DNA of 64,000 nt from an uncultured Clostridia bacterium (GCA_947175335.1 CAMWMF010000005.1:1-64000); one strand, 5' to 3'. Counted from the first letter of the stretch, positions 33,551 to 42,842 are shown. A program made the numbers and translations. Notes: generated by a model from the sequence alone, not told the origin.

Positions 33551-35081
33551 TAAATACTGTTACCGAAATAGGCGGGACGGCGACGGTGCCCGTTTTGCTC
33601 GGCTTGGCTTCCTTGCCTGTGGAGAACACCACCTGCGCTTTGGCGGGAATGTTCAACGCCACAGTTTGCTTTACGTTAAGCGGATTGACAACCACCGTGA
33701 GCCCGCCGCGCTTGTATACAAGCGGCTCGGCGCCGACCGCGTGTAAAAACGCCAATTCGTTAGAGCAAAGCTCCTTGTTCGCCTTGCGGAATTCAAACAA
33801 TGACTTGATAAAGTTAAGCAGCGATTTTTTGTCTTTTTGCTGCGACTCGACGTTGACCGCCTTGTCGATTTGCGTGGGTAAAAAGGTTTGCTCCGCGTCC
33901 GAAAATCCCGCGTTCTTGCCCGTGTTCCACTGCATGGGCGTGCGCGAGCCCGTGCGGGCAAACCCGCATTCCACCGACGGCAGGTCGGCTTGGTACTTCA
34001 TGCCTATCTCGTCGCCGTAGTACAAAAACGGTACGCCGGGAAGAGTGAACAGCGTGGTGTAAATCGCTTTCAGTTGGTCGGTGTTGTAGTTGGGCGCGAG
34101 CCGCGGCGTATCATGGTTGCACGATATAATCGCTATGCAGCCGTCGTTCTTTACGGCGCCGTGCCATTCGGTAAAGCCCTTGGCAAACTCCGCTGCGTCC
34201 CCTCTGCCCTGTATATCGAAATAGCTGTGCTGCCCCGCTTCCTCGTACCGCACAAGCCTGTTGTACGGATTGCCCCAGTGATCGAGCATGAAGTCGGCGT
34301 GGAAGCCTGCGCGTATCGCCTGCGGGTTTGACCATTCGGAAACGAGCACCGCGTCGGGATATTCGTTGTCCAGCATATTGCGGATATCTCGCCATATCTC
34401 GCTGGTGGCCGGCTTTTCGCCGAATCCGCCGTCGTTCTTTACAAGCGAGTCAGCCATGTCCACGCGGAAGCCGTCCGCGCCCTTATCCAGCCAGAACCGA
34501 ATAACCGATTTAAGCCACTCGCGGGTAGCCAACGCAGCCTCGGACTTGTACGACATTTGCCATTCCGGTTCGGTAATGTTGTTAAAGCCGTAGTTGAGCG
34601 ACGGTTGCGTCGAATAGAAATTGACTATGTAATTGCCCTTGCGGTTGTGACGACCGGATATCGCCTTGAAGCCTTCGGGGAAATGCCATTCGTGATGGGT
34701 CCAAATAAAGCGGTCGTACATTTCGTTGCGCACGTTTTCCGCACTGCGCAAAAAGTCGGGGTTTTGCTCGGAGGTATGCCCCGGGACCAAATCCAAAATG
34801 ACGCGTATGCCCTTTGCGTGCGCGGCCGCGATAAACTCGTCAAAGTCGGCTTCCGTGCCGAACCGCGGCGAAACCTTAAAGTAATCGCGCACGTCGTAGC
34901 CGCCGTCCATAAACGGCGAATCGTAATGCGGATTGAGCCAAATTGCATTGGCGCCCAGGTCCTTAATGTAATCGAGCTTGCTCGTTATGCCTTTAAAATC
35001 GCCGTAGCCGTCGCCGTTGGAGTCCATGTACGAATTTGGATAAATTTCGTAAAATATAGCCGATTTCAACCAATTACTCAT
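33546..35081 (-). CDS. GH13 family alpha-glucosidase/amylase
   Basis: A 511-residue GH13 enzyme without signal peptide, so cytoplasmic. Family landmarks: IYPNSYMDSNGDGYGDFKGI at the N-terminus, DLVPGHTS near 98-104, nucleophile D208 in DGFRVDMADS, acid/base E249 in VLVSEW, and D324 in CNHDTPR. The SNGDGYGDFKGI signature fits oligo-1,6-glucosidase, alpha-glucosidase and trehalose-type subfamilies; the exact substrate is not determined. The C-terminal domain is a beta sandwich. It may act with malQ on maltodextrins. An AAGAGGT site precedes the ATG, and the stop is within a module A repeat. Confidence 0.9.
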   Translation of the reverse strand: MSNWLKSAIFYEIYPNSYMDSNGDGYGDFKGITSKLDYIKDLGANAIWLNPHYDSPFMDGGYDVRDYFKVSPRFGTEADFDEFIAAAHAKGIRVILDLVPGHTSEQNPDFLRSAENVRNEMYDRFIWTHHEWHFPEGFKAISGRHNRKGNYIVNFYSTQPSLNYGFNNITEPEWQMSYKSEAALATREWLKSVIRFWLDKGADGFRVDMADSLVKNDGGFGEKPATSEIWRDIRNMLDNEYPDAVLVSEWSNPQAIRAGFHADFMLDHWGNPYNRLVRYEEAGQHSYFDIQGRGDAAEFAKGFTEWHGAVKNDGCIAIISCNHDTPRLAPNYNTDQLKAIYTTLFTLPGVPFLYYGDEIGMKYQADLPSVECGFARTGSRTPMQWNTGKNAGFSDAEQTFLPTQIDKAVNVESQQKDKKSLLNFIKSLFEFRKANKELCSNELAFLHAVGAEPLVYKRGGLTVVVNPLNVKQTVALNIPAKAQVVFSTGKEAKPSKTGTVAVPPISVTVFK

Positions 35082-35126
35082 ATTAAACCTCTTAATATCT
35101 GTATGCGGGAAAAATTGCGTGGTGTA

Positions 35127-36569
35127 TTACTTGTCGGTCTTTCCGTCATCGGCGGGCGCGACCTCTTCCGCAGTTTTCGCCGAAGACTTCATCATTTTTA
35201 TGACGGTAACGACGCCTGCGACAAGCAGCGCTACAATAAGCGCGACGGCGTACACGACAAGTATATTAAAGTCGATACTCCTGCGCGTAACAACAGGCGG
35301 CTGCACCTGACTGACCGATGACGACAAAGTGGTGTCGTAGTAATCTGTAATGGTTGCGTTCACCTTTTTTATAAACGCGGCAGTCTGATTTTCCAATGCG
35401 CTCAAATTGTCCATAGCTTTGCTAATGGCGGCCTCGTCGGTTTGCGCTTCGACCTGCAACTTTTCAAGGCGCGTTTCTATGTTTTTGAGCTGAATGGTGT
35501 ATTCCTCTACTTGACGGTTGGCCTCGTCCAAACGCAAATGCAGTGTTTCGTAAATTTCGGGATACTCGGTCTTTTCGGTATGCACGCCGCTCGCGTCACT
35601 GGACGACGTCGTCGGATTGATAGTGGCTATTTGCGCTTTCAGTCTTTGAATAGAACCGTTTTCGCCGTCAAGCGCATCAAGACGGTTTTGTATTTCGGTC
35701 TGCTTGGACAAAAGCGCGCTGCGCGCCGTGGTCTTGTTGCGCCACACGTTGTTGGAAAGTATATACGCATTGAAAAGGCTGTAATTGTTGCGCAAAATGT
35801 TCAGGTCGCTTAACAGCTGAGTAAACGTCGTGTTGTTTTCGGTGGATACAAAGCCGGCGCCAGTCTCCGACATCTGCTGCAATACCGCATTGACCGAGTC
35901 CAGCGACTGCAAATAGGTATCGTAAATGTCGGTAAATTCCATATTGTCGTTTTGAGACAGCTCGTACGTGTTTTCCGCAAACATGCTCGTCAAAGAATAG
36001 CGCTTTTGAAAATCCTTGTAGTAGCAAGCGACAATCTTGTTGAGCAGCAGCTTGGCTTGGTCGTCGGACAAGTCCAATTTGCCGGCGGGATCGGATATTA
36101 TAATATTGAAGCGCGTGGGGCGCATAGTGTAAGTGCGAAGCGTATTGGCCGCGGCCTGATCGCCGTTTGCGGCAGCTTCCGTAAGCCGAACGTATTCTTC
36201 GGTAAGCACGGCCTCCACACGCATGGCGCCACGTAGCAAGGATATGTCTTTTACTGTATTTTGAAGGTTAGCTTCCTTTACGGCATTCGCAAGCACGGTG
36301 GTGCTGATTATGTTGTCCGTATTAAGCGGTTTACCGTCTGGAGCTTCCCCGTCGTCTATACCCTCGTAAATGTATTCGATAGAGGTTTGCGCTATCGGCT
36401 CAGACTTTGCGTACACCTTGATAGGCACCGCTATTACAGTTACCAACAACGCCGCGATAACAAGATAAACGACCATACGCAACCAACCCTTTTGAAAAAA
36501 TTTACCTATCTTTTTAAAGGTTATGCCCTCGGTCTCCTGCTCGTCCTCGTAAACGTATTCTTTGTTCAT
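35127..36569 (-). CDS. Wzz-like polysaccharide chain-length/co-polymerase protein
   Basis: A 480-residue protein with the two-helix layout of Wzz/CapA polysaccharide co-polymerases: a membrane helix near 33-53, a large extracytoplasmic helical domain (including a coiled coil around 330-400), and a second membrane helix near 436-458 with a short charged tail. No tyrosine kinase domain is attached, and no sugar polymerase genes lie nearby, so a polysaccharide role is inference. Promoter TTGATT-17-TATACT and AAGGAG precede the ATG. The GH13 gene follows on the same strand after 45 bases. Confidence 0.65.
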   Translation of the reverse strand: MNKEYVYEDEQETEGITFKKIGKFFQKGWLRMVVYLVIAALLVTVIAVPIKVYAKSEPIAQTSIEYIYEGIDDGEAPDGKPLNTDNIISTTVLANAVKEANLQNTVKDISLLRGAMRVEAVLTEEYVRLTEAAANGDQAAANTLRTYTMRPTRFNIIISDPAGKLDLSDDQAKLLLNKIVACYYKDFQKRYSLTSMFAENTYELSQNDNMEFTDIYDTYLQSLDSVNAVLQQMSETGAGFVSTENNTTFTQLLSDLNILRNNYSLFNAYILSNNVWRNKTTARSALLSKQTEIQNRLDALDGENGSIQRLKAQIATINPTTSSSDASGVHTEKTEYPEIYETLHLRLDEANRQVEEYTIQLKNIETRLEKLQVEAQTDEAAISKAMDNLSALENQTAAFIKKVNATITDYYDTTLSSSVSQVQPPVVTRRSIDFNILVVYAVALIVALLVAGVVTVIKMMKSSAKTAEEVAPADDGKTDK

Positions 36570-36606
36570 ACTTTCTCCTTGGAAATCTAATTATTTAGAT
36601 ATATAT

Positions 36607-36635
36607 AGTATAACACCGAAAGGCATTAAAATCAA
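36607..36635 (-). promoter_or_regulatory. Promoter of the Wzz-like gene
   Basis: On the minus strand TTGATT, a 17-bp spacer and TATACT, about 38 bases before the ATG. Confidence 0.7.
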
Positions 36636-36640
36636 CATTT

Positions 36641-36690
36641 TTCTTACTTCTTTTGAAAAAGAAGTAACAAGAAAACTTGACAGGCGCGTA
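36641..36690. repeat. ACTTCTTTTGAAAAAGAAGT hairpin repeat
   Basis: The inverted repeat CTTACTTCTTTT/AAAAGAAGTAACAAG followed by GAAAACTT, the second copy of the hairpin family seen at 29230-29273. Both lie in the 5' spacer of minus-strand genes. Confidence 0.7.
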
Positions 36691-36793
36691 TGTGCGTATT
36701 GATTCATTATTTTTTACACCCGAATAATATCGTATCGTTAAAAAATATTATACGCCACTATTGCAATATTTTCTAAAATTCATTTGCACCTTT

Positions 36794-36828
36794 TTAATTC
36801 CGAATTCATAATTCCGAATTCCCAATTA
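36794..36828 (-). repeat. Interspersed repeat (module A)
   Basis: A module A copy upstream of the SDR gene, one of the few copies not at a 3' end. Confidence 0.8.
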
Positions 36829-36849
36829 AATGTTGCGCATACTACCCAT

Positions 36850-37620
36850 ATGAAAAGCATTGTAATCGTAGGCGGATCGTCGGGCATAGGGCTGGCGGTA
36901 GCGCAAAATCTTTTGGGCGAGCAAACTCAAATAACCAATATATCCCGCACGCCATGCGCGGTTACCAGCGTAACAAATATAACGGCGGACGTGGCCGATA
37001 TATTCGAGCTGCACGCGGCAGTCAACGCGGTGGAACAAATCGACGCACTGATATACTGTGCCGCCGAATCGCTTGCCGCGCCGACGGAGTACGCCAAAAA
37101 CAGCGACGTAAAGCATATGTTTGACGTAAACATTATAGGCGCGACCGAGTGCATAAAGGCGGCAATGCCAAAGCTTACCGAAAGCGACAATCCGCACGTG
37201 GTGCTGCTGTCGTCGTCGGGCGGTATTGCGCCAATACCGTTCGACGGGTTTTACTCGGCGACAAAGGCGGGGCTGTTCGCGCTTGCGGCAGCGGTGCGCA
37301 CGGAAAATCCAAAAATAAAGTGCACGGCGATTGCCGTGCCCGCCACGCAGACCGAGTTTTCGTTTAAGCGAAAAATATATTCCGATTGCGGCGAGTACAA
37401 CGCCAACCTTAAAGCCGCGTCCGACGCGCTGATAAAAATGGAGCAGACCGGCTATTCCGCCGAGTACGTAGCAAAGCGCATAGCCGCCGTAATCGAAAAA
37501 AAGAACCCGCCGCCAAAAGTGACGGTGGGCACAAAAAACAAGCTTATGCTGTTTGCATACAACATGCTGCCGTGGCGGTTAAAGCTGTACGCGCTCAGAA
37601 AAATGTATAATATAAAGTAA
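36850..37620 (+). CDS. Short-chain dehydrogenase/reductase
   Basis: A 256-residue Rossmann-fold oxidoreductase. The nucleotide-binding GGSSGIG is at about residues 8-14 near the N-terminus, a LLSSSGG strand with the catalytic serine lies near 120, and YSATKAGL has the catalytic Tyr and Lys. The C-terminus is basic with an amphipathic NMLPWRLKLYALRKM segment that might touch the membrane. I start at ATG 36850: the open frame extends upstream only through a module A repeat. No ribosome binding site is seen. Substrate unknown. Confidence 0.85.
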   Translation: MKSIVIVGGSSGIGLAVAQNLLGEQTQITNISRTPCAVTSVTNITADVADIFELHAAVNAVEQIDALIYCAAESLAAPTEYAKNSDVKHMFDVNIIGATECIKAAMPKLTESDNPHVVLLSSSGGIAPIPFDGFYSATKAGLFALAAAVRTENPKIKCTAIAVPATQTEFSFKRKIYSDCGEYNANLKAASDALIKMEQTGYSAEYVAKRIAAVIEKKNPPPKVTVGTKNKLMLFAYNMLPWRLKLYALRKMYNIK

Positions 37621-37884
37621 ATTCGGAATTATGAATTCGGAATGCGGAATTATTGCAATGGTAATTGCTTTACTTGTATGCGGCGGCTCGCCTAGATTTC
37701 TCGACAGGCTCGAAATGATGGGGATATTGGCCAAACTTTTATTCAACAGCAATACCATATAGAAAAGCGCGGGACTTACTCCCATCACCCCGACCGCAGC
37801 GGAGGGGTCTAGGCGAAGCCGCACAATTCTCAAATCTAATCCTTATTCTTAATTCCGAATTCAGCATTCCGAATTCCGAATTAA
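37619..37884. repeat. Composite repeat: module A - CCTAGATTTC palindrome - module A
   Basis: Module A at 37619-37651 (at the SDR stop) and at 37850-37884 (at the recF stop) face each other and flank the palindrome 37679-37826. The element fills the whole space between two converging genes. Confidence 0.8.
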
Positions 37885-38936
37885 ATCTCAATAATATTGA
37901 CGTTTTCGTCAAAGTCCGTTTTGTCGGTTGTAGTGATAATGGATTGGAACCCGTCAAGCGCCGCGATGAGTTTTTTACGACGGTGTTCGTCAAGCTCACT
38001 GAACACGTCGTCAAGCAGCAGTATGGGAGATGTGCCTATCACCTTGGTCAGTAGCTGCATTTCCGCAAGCTTCATACTTAGCGCGGCGGTGCGCTGCTGA
38101 CCCTGCGAGCCGTACGCGCGCACGTCCACTCCGTCCACCGATATTATAATATCGTCCTTGTGCGGGCCGGTGTGCGTATACTTCAATCTGTAATCGCTTT
38201 CCCTGTCGCGCTCGAAGCCTTTTAACAGCTCGGCTTTAATCTCGTCTACGCTGTCCCCCGCCACGCCGTCGTAGTCGAGCGACAGCACTTCCTTGCTGCC
38301 CGACAAAAATGCGTGACGGTCGGCGGCGAACGGAGTAAGCTCACGAATAAATCCACGCCTGCTCTTGATTATCTTTGCGCCGACGTCGGCGAGCAGCTCG
38401 TCCCACGGCGCAAGCGTATTGTCGTTTGCGCCGCCGCTTTTTAGCAGCTTGTTGCGACTCGCCAAAATCTTGCCGTACTGCGACAGCGCGGCAAAGTACG
38501 CCTTGGATATTTGGCAAAGCGAAATATCCATAAACCGCCTGCGGTCGGCGGGCGCGTCCTTTATTATTTTAAGTCCGTCCGGACAAAACAGCACAACGGG
38601 GCACACGCCCATAAGCTCGCTCATTCGCGTAATGGGCAGACCGTTTACGGCGACCGACTTGTTTACACTGCGGTCTATTATTATCTTGACCGTCTCGGTG
38701 ATACCGTCCTTTTCCGCCGACACGAATATGAACGCCCTGTCCTTGTCGCGCATAATCAGCTCGCGGTCGCGCGGAGTGCGGAACGACTTGCCAACGCCCG
38801 CAAAGTACACCGCTTCCAAAAGATTGGTCTTGCCGCGCGCGTTTGCGCCCACAAAGGCATTCCTGCCCGCCGCAAGCTCGATCGTTCGCTCCGTCGCGTT
38901 GCGGTAGTCTTTAACTTGTAACTGCTTTACCGTCAC
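37881..38936 (-). CDS. recF: DNA repair protein RecF
   Basis: A 351-residue SMC-like ATPase that helps load RecA at DNA gaps with RecO and RecR. It starts LQVKDYRNATERTIELAAGRNAFVGANARGKTNLLEAV (Walker A with GKT at about 35-37), has the GSQGQQRTAALSMKLAE signature motif and LLLDDVFSELDEHRR Walker B. Length is typical. It does not sit in a dnaA-dnaN cluster; upstream is a metallo-beta-lactamase membrane protein gene 21 bases away on the same strand. The stop lies at a module A repeat. Confidence 0.95.
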   Translation of the reverse strand: MTVKQLQVKDYRNATERTIELAAGRNAFVGANARGKTNLLEAVYFAGVGKSFRTPRDRELIMRDKDRAFIFVSAEKDGITETVKIIIDRSVNKSVAVNGLPITRMSELMGVCPVVLFCPDGLKIIKDAPADRRRFMDISLCQISKAYFAALSQYGKILASRNKLLKSGGANDNTLAPWDELLADVGAKIIKSRRGFIRELTPFAADRHAFLSGSKEVLSLDYDGVAGDSVDEIKAELLKGFERDRESDYRLKYTHTGPHKDDIIISVDGVDVRAYGSQGQQRTAALSMKLAEMQLLTKVIGTSPILLLDDVFSELDEHRRKKLIAALDGFQSIITTTDKTDFDENVNIIEI

Positions 38937-38957
38937 CTTTTACGCCTACCGTAAGAA

Positions 38958-40451
38958 TTAATCACCGTTCTTGCCGTGACCGCTCAACACGATATGCACA
39001 GCCGCCGCCAATACGACTACGGCATAGCACGACCATGCCACAACCGCCCATTTCAGCTTTATGCCGCCAAGCTCGCGGTAGACCAAAACCTGAATTTTTA
39101 CAGGTTCGGGGTCATCGTCGCTCGGATTTTCGGGTTTTTTATCGTCGTCGGGGTTATTATTGTTGTCATCATTCGGTTTTTTGTCGTCATCTGGGTTGTT
39201 GGGGTTGTCGGGGGTTATAGGGTCATCAGGGTCATTGGGGTCATCCGGAGTAACCACAGGGGCGTCCGGGTTTTGCGTCTTTCTGTCGCCGCAATACATA
39301 GCATATGAGCCGTCCTCGTCCACGCGCACTGTAAACGAAATATCGCCCTTTTGATCGGTGCGCAAAACGTTGTCGTCGGGTATGCCTACCGCTTTGATTC
39401 TATCAAGCGCGGCGGCGTGCGGATGACCGTATGTGTTGCCCGCGCCGCACGATATAACACTATACACATCACTCACACCGCTCGGCGTGGTAAGTACGTT
39501 AAGGTAATCGAGCGTGGTGGCGTTTTCCGAACCGTGATGTCCAGCTTTGATAACGTTTACGCAATAGTCATCGGTAAAAACGTCGTACTTATCGGTAACG
39601 CCGTCAGTCTTGGCAGCTTGCACCTTCGCCACAAACTCGCCGAGGTTTTTTTTCTCCGCGTCGCCCGACATGGCAAATTTGTAGCCTTGGTAATCGAGTA
39701 TCATTATGGGCGAATAGTTGTTCGAAGCCCCGTCGCCCGTGTACTTTGCAGACAGCGGTGCATAAAACGTAAACGTATATGCACTGTTGCCCGTGCCGCC
39801 GGTAATCGTTTGCGACTCGTCTTTCGGGTCGGTTACGTACACAACGTTTGGCTGACCGTCAATCTCCTTATACATCGATTTTATTGCATTTACATAAGCT
39901 GCCGAGCTTTTTGTTGTCGCATCAGTCGTTAAGTCGGCTTTCCCTTGGTCGGTATAGCCGGCATTTTTTGCTTCTACGTTCGGACGGTAGCACACGTACG
40001 ACGGATACATATTAAGTACAGAATCGAGTATATTACAATGGTCGGAATCGGGATGAGTGAGTATTGCATAATCAAAGTATTTAAATCCGTCGCCGAGTGT
40101 ATCCTTTATGTAGCTTTGAACATAGTTTATAGCTTCATTCGACTTTTGTGTACCTCTACCCGCGTCAATAATCATGTTCTTGCCGTCGGGCAATTCTATA
40201 ATCGCGCAGTCGCCTTGACCGACGTTGACAAAGTGCACCTTTAACTCGGCGCTACTATCCGCGGAAGTATGCACGCCGCTCGACAGCGTTACTATATCTT
40301 CCTCCGCAACGCCCTCGGCGTCCACGTAATACAGCAAGCCCAGTTTAAGCTCGATATCGCGCGACCATACCATGGAAACGCCGAGCACTATCGCCAGCAC
40401 CACCAGTATTATAATGTCGATTATCGCAATTTTCTTTCTCGATTTGTTCAT
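38958..40451 (-). CDS. ComEC-like metallo-beta-lactamase domain protein with two membrane anchors
   Basis: A 497-residue protein. A membrane helix lies at about 8-28, then a metallo-beta-lactamase domain related to the extracellular domain of ComEC: VHFVNVGQGDCAIIELPDG, LTHPDSDHCNIL (metal site), FAMSGDAEKKNL and KAGHHGSENAT. An Asp/Pro/Asn-rich linker of about 55 residues follows, then a second membrane helix near 468-490. The enzymatic domain is thus held outside between two anchors, an unusual layout. Stand-alone ComEC-type domains may be nucleases or phosphodiesterases; activity is unknown. I start at ATG 40451 because AGGTGG precedes it. It precedes recF. Confidence 0.78.
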   Translation of the reverse strand: MNKSRKKIAIIDIIILVVLAIVLGVSMVWSRDIELKLGLLYYVDAEGVAEEDIVTLSSGVHTSADSSAELKVHFVNVGQGDCAIIELPDGKNMIIDAGRGTQKSNEAINYVQSYIKDTLGDGFKYFDYAILTHPDSDHCNILDSVLNMYPSYVCYRPNVEAKNAGYTDQGKADLTTDATTKSSAAYVNAIKSMYKEIDGQPNVVYVTDPKDESQTITGGTGNSAYTFTFYAPLSAKYTGDGASNNYSPIMILDYQGYKFAMSGDAEKKNLGEFVAKVQAAKTDGVTDKYDVFTDDYCVNVIKAGHHGSENATTLDYLNVLTTPSGVSDVYSVISCGAGNTYGHPHAAALDRIKAVGIPDDNVLRTDQKGDISFTVRVDEDGSYAMYCGDRKTQNPDAPVVTPDDPNDPDDPITPDNPNNPDDDKKPNDDNNNNPDDDKKPENPSDDDPEPVKIQVLVYRELGGIKLKWAVVAWSCYAVVVLAAAVHIVLSGHGKNGD

Positions 40452-40633
40452 AAATACCACCTACTCATTTGTATATTCGGCGCAGCACGGCGCCGATGCA
40501 AAACCAAAGCTAATATTTCTCTATTTAAACGCTTTGAGCGCACCGACTTGTACAAATCCGCGCGCTCCGCCGTCGCCGACAACGGCGACCGTAGGTTTAT
40601 TGATTTCATTTTTCCGACCGAACACCAAAGCCT

Positions 40634-41203
40634 CTATACCTTGGCGTCAATCATGCCGATAAAGTATTTGTGTATACGGTTGTCGCGCGTCATTTCGGGA
40701 TGGAACGCCGTAGCCAAAACGTTGCCGCTGCGCACCGCCACGGGACGGTCGTTGCACTCGGCAAGCACTTCGACGCCCTCGCCCACGCGCGTAATGTACG
40801 GCGCGCGAATGAATACCATGTTGACGTACATACCGTCAAAGTCGCCCTCGCCGACAAAACTGTCGCTGTGTCTGCCGTAGCCGTTGCGCTTGACGTCTAT
40901 ATCCAGTACCGAAAGACAAGGGTTTTCGCCCTCTATGCGATTGGCCAAAAGTATAAGCCCCGCGCACGTGCCCCACACGGGCATGCCCGCAACAATGCGT
41001 TCCCTTATAGGCGTGTACAGGTTAAACTCTTCCATAAGCCTGCGCAGCGTCGTGCTTTCCCCGCCGGGGATAATAAGCCCGTCCACCGTGGCAAGCTCGT
41101 CAATCGTCTTAACCGGCACGGCGTCGATCTTTTTGTTGACCGACTTAATCATTTTTAAATGCTCGATAACCGAGCCTTGCAATGCCAAAACTCCAATGGT
41201 CAT
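40634..41203 (-). CDS. pdxT: Pyridoxal 5'-phosphate synthase glutaminase subunit
   Basis: A 189-residue class I glutamine amidotransferase subunit that feeds ammonia to PdxS. It has IGVLALQGSVIEHLKMI at the N-terminus, IIPGGESTTLRRLM, the nucleophile cysteine in GTCAGLILLA and the His/Glu pair in TAFHPEM. It lies downstream of pdxS in the same direction; a composite repeat fills the space between them. A GGAG site precedes the ATG. Confidence 0.96.
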   Translation of the reverse strand: MTIGVLALQGSVIEHLKMIKSVNKKIDAVPVKTIDELATVDGLIIPGGESTTLRRLMEEFNLYTPIRERIVAGMPVWGTCAGLILLANRIEGENPCLSVLDIDVKRNGYGRHSDSFVGEGDFDGMYVNMVFIRAPYITRVGEGVEVLAECNDRPVAVRSGNVLATAFHPEMTRDNRIHKYFIGMIDAKV

Positions 41204-41212
41204 AGTTACTCC

Positions 41213-41340
41213 AATTATGAATTCGGAATTCGGAATTCGGAATTATTGTTTTGCGCGCAAGCGCTTTAATTATTTTAATAAGGGCGACGAAGCCGCAATC
41301 ATTCAATTCTGAATTCTTAATTCTGCATTCTGAATTAAAT
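41213..41340. repeat. Composite repeat between pdxS and pdxT
   Basis: Module A at 41213-41245 and its variant at 41304-41338 face each other around a 58-bp core TTGTTTTGCGCGCAAGCGC plus AATAAGGGCG, very like 42917-43049. The element lies inside the pdxS-pdxT unit. Confidence 0.8.
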
Positions 41341-41342
41341 TC

Positions 41343-42245
41343 TTACCAGCCGCGTTTGGCGAGCCGTTCCGCTTCGCTCATACTTTCCACGTCAACGCCG
41401 GTCATTGCCGCGCCGAGCCCATAGCTTACGCCCGCGAGGATAGCGGGATCGCCGTAGTACGCAACCGCCTTGACGATAGCCTCGGCACGACGTTTGGGAT
41501 CGCTCGACTTGAATATGCCGCTGCCTACGAAAACACCGTCCGCGCCGAGCTGCATCATGAGCGCCGCGTCCGCGGGTGTAGCTATGCCGCCTGCGGCAAA
41601 GTTAACAACGGGAAGCGCCTTGTTCTTTGCAACGTAGCGCACAAGCTCGAGCGGTGCGCCGATGTCCTTGGCATATGTAGCAAGCTGTTCGCTGGGAAGC
41701 GCCGCGACCTCGGCAATCTGCGTGCGCATTTTGCGCATATGCTTGACTGCTTCCACAACGTTGCCTGTGCCCGCTTCGCCCTTGGTGCGGATCATGGACG
41801 CGCCCTCGGATATGCGACGGAGTGCCTCGCCCAAGTCGCGCGCGCCGCAAACAAACGGCGTTTCGAACTTGGTCTTGTCAATATGGTAAGCGTCGTCGGC
41901 GGGAGTGAGAACCTCGCTCTCGTCTATGTAATCGATTTTGATAGCTTCCAAAATTTGCGCTTCCACAAAGTGCCCGATACGCACCTTAGCCATAACGGGA
42001 ATGGACACCGCCTTTTGGATTTCGGAAATCATTTTGGGGTCGGACATGCGCGCCACGCCGCCTTCCTTGCGAATATCTGCGGGAACGCGTTCAAGCGCCA
42101 TAACAGCGACCGCGCCAGCCTGCTCGGCTATCTGCGCCTGCTCGGCGTTGGTAACGTCCATAATGACGCCGCCTTTAAGCATTTGCGCGAGGTTGCGGTT
42201 CAAAAGCTTTCTGTTTGCCGCTTTGGTTTCTTCTTTACTTGCCAT
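41343..42245 (-). CDS. pdxS: Pyridoxal 5'-phosphate synthase lyase subunit
   Basis: A 300-residue (beta/alpha)8 enzyme that builds PLP from ribose-5-phosphate, glyceraldehyde-3-phosphate and ammonia supplied by Pdx[43 protein letters not shown] at the N-terminus, [16 protein letters not shown] with an active-site lysine, and [31 protein letters not shown] are hallmark segments. An AAGGAG site precedes the ATG. Confidence 0.97.
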   Translation of the reverse strand: MASKEETKAANRKLLNRNLAQMLKGGVIMDVTNAEQAQIAEQAGAVAVMALERVPADIRKEGGVARMSDPKMISEIQKAVSIPVMAKVRIGHFVEAQILEAIKIDYIDESEVLTPADDAYHIDKTKFETPFVCGARDLGEALRRISEGASMIRTKGEAGTGNVVEAVKHMRKMRTQIAEVAALPSEQLATYAKDIGAPLELVRYVAKNKALPVVNFAAGGIATPADAALMMQLGADGVFVGSGIFKSSDPKRRAEAIVKAVAYYGDPAILAGVSYGLGAAMTGVDVESMSEAERLAKRGW

Positions 42246-42254
42246 AATATACTC

Positions 42255-42395
42255 CTTGTCCGACTTTGTCGGCCTATTATAGTGATATTTCGCTTGCGCG
42301 AAGTTTTATTTCCGCTTTGCGGAAGGGATATTTGCCGCGGTGCGGCAAGTGATATACATAGTGTTATGTTTAGCTTGCGCGGAGTGTTGCGGTTA
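42255..42395. repeat. Cluster of short hairpins between rplI and pdxS
   Basis: At least four small perfect inverted repeats lie in series with similar spacing: GCCGAC-type at about 42257-42272, TTCGCTTGCGCGAA near 42287-42300, TTCCGCTTTGCGGAA near 42309-42323, and TGCCGCGGTGCGGCA near 42331-42345, each followed by GATAT-like or AGT spacers. It forms the leader before pdxS, and looks like a repeat array or structured RNA. Confidence 0.6.
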
Positions 42396-42842
42396 TTACT
42401 CTGCCGCAACCACGTTTACGTTGAGCTTGCCCGAAACTTCGGCAAACGGCTTGATAGTCAGTACGTATCTGCCGAGCGACTTTATGGGTTCGGATATAAC
42501 GATTTTCTTTTTGTCCAGCTCGTAACCCATAGCTTTGAGCGCGTCGGACACCGCCGCGGTGTTGAGCGCGCCGAACAGCTTGCCGTTTGCGCCCGTCTTG
42601 ATTTTGACGGTGACGGTAATGCCCGCCAACTGTTTGCACAGCGCTACGGCCTCGTCATGCTCGATTTTGCGCCGACGCTCCTCCGCTTCCTTGGAAATCT
42701 TTATGCTGTTAAGTGCGGACGCTGTTGCGGGCTGAGCGAGATTGTTGGGGAACAAATAATTGCGCGCGTAGCCGTCCGAAACGTCCACTACGTCGCCCTT
42801 CTTTCCCTGAGCCTTTACATCCTTTGTCAGTATAACTTTCAT
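42396..42842 (-). CDS. rplI: 50S ribosomal protein bL9
   Basis: A 148-residue bL9. The N-terminal MKVILTKDVKAQGKKGDVVDVSDGYARNYLFPNNLAQPAT is the rRNA-binding domain, then the long connecting helix, then the C-terminal domain. Length is standard. Promoter TTGACA-18-TAGAAT and GGAG precede the ATG. Upstream in the same direction is the YybS-like gene, a pairing known from other Firmicutes. Confidence 0.97.
   Translation of the reverse strand: MKVILTKDVKAQGKKGDVVDVSDGYARNYLFPNNLAQPATASALNSIKISKEAEERRRKIEHDEAVALCKQLAGITVTVKIKTGANGKLFGALNTAAVSDALKAMGYELDKKKIVISEPIKSLGRYVLTIKPFAEVSGKLNVNVVAAE

Noticed and set aside
40452..40633. Possible small gene or RNA between pdxT and the metallo-beta-lactamase gene
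   Set aside because: An open frame and a GGCGC/GCGCC hairpin are present, but neither start signal nor terminator is convincing.
42255..42395. CRISPR-like array
   Set aside because: The repeated hairpins differ in sequence, spacers are only a few bases, and no cas genes are present.
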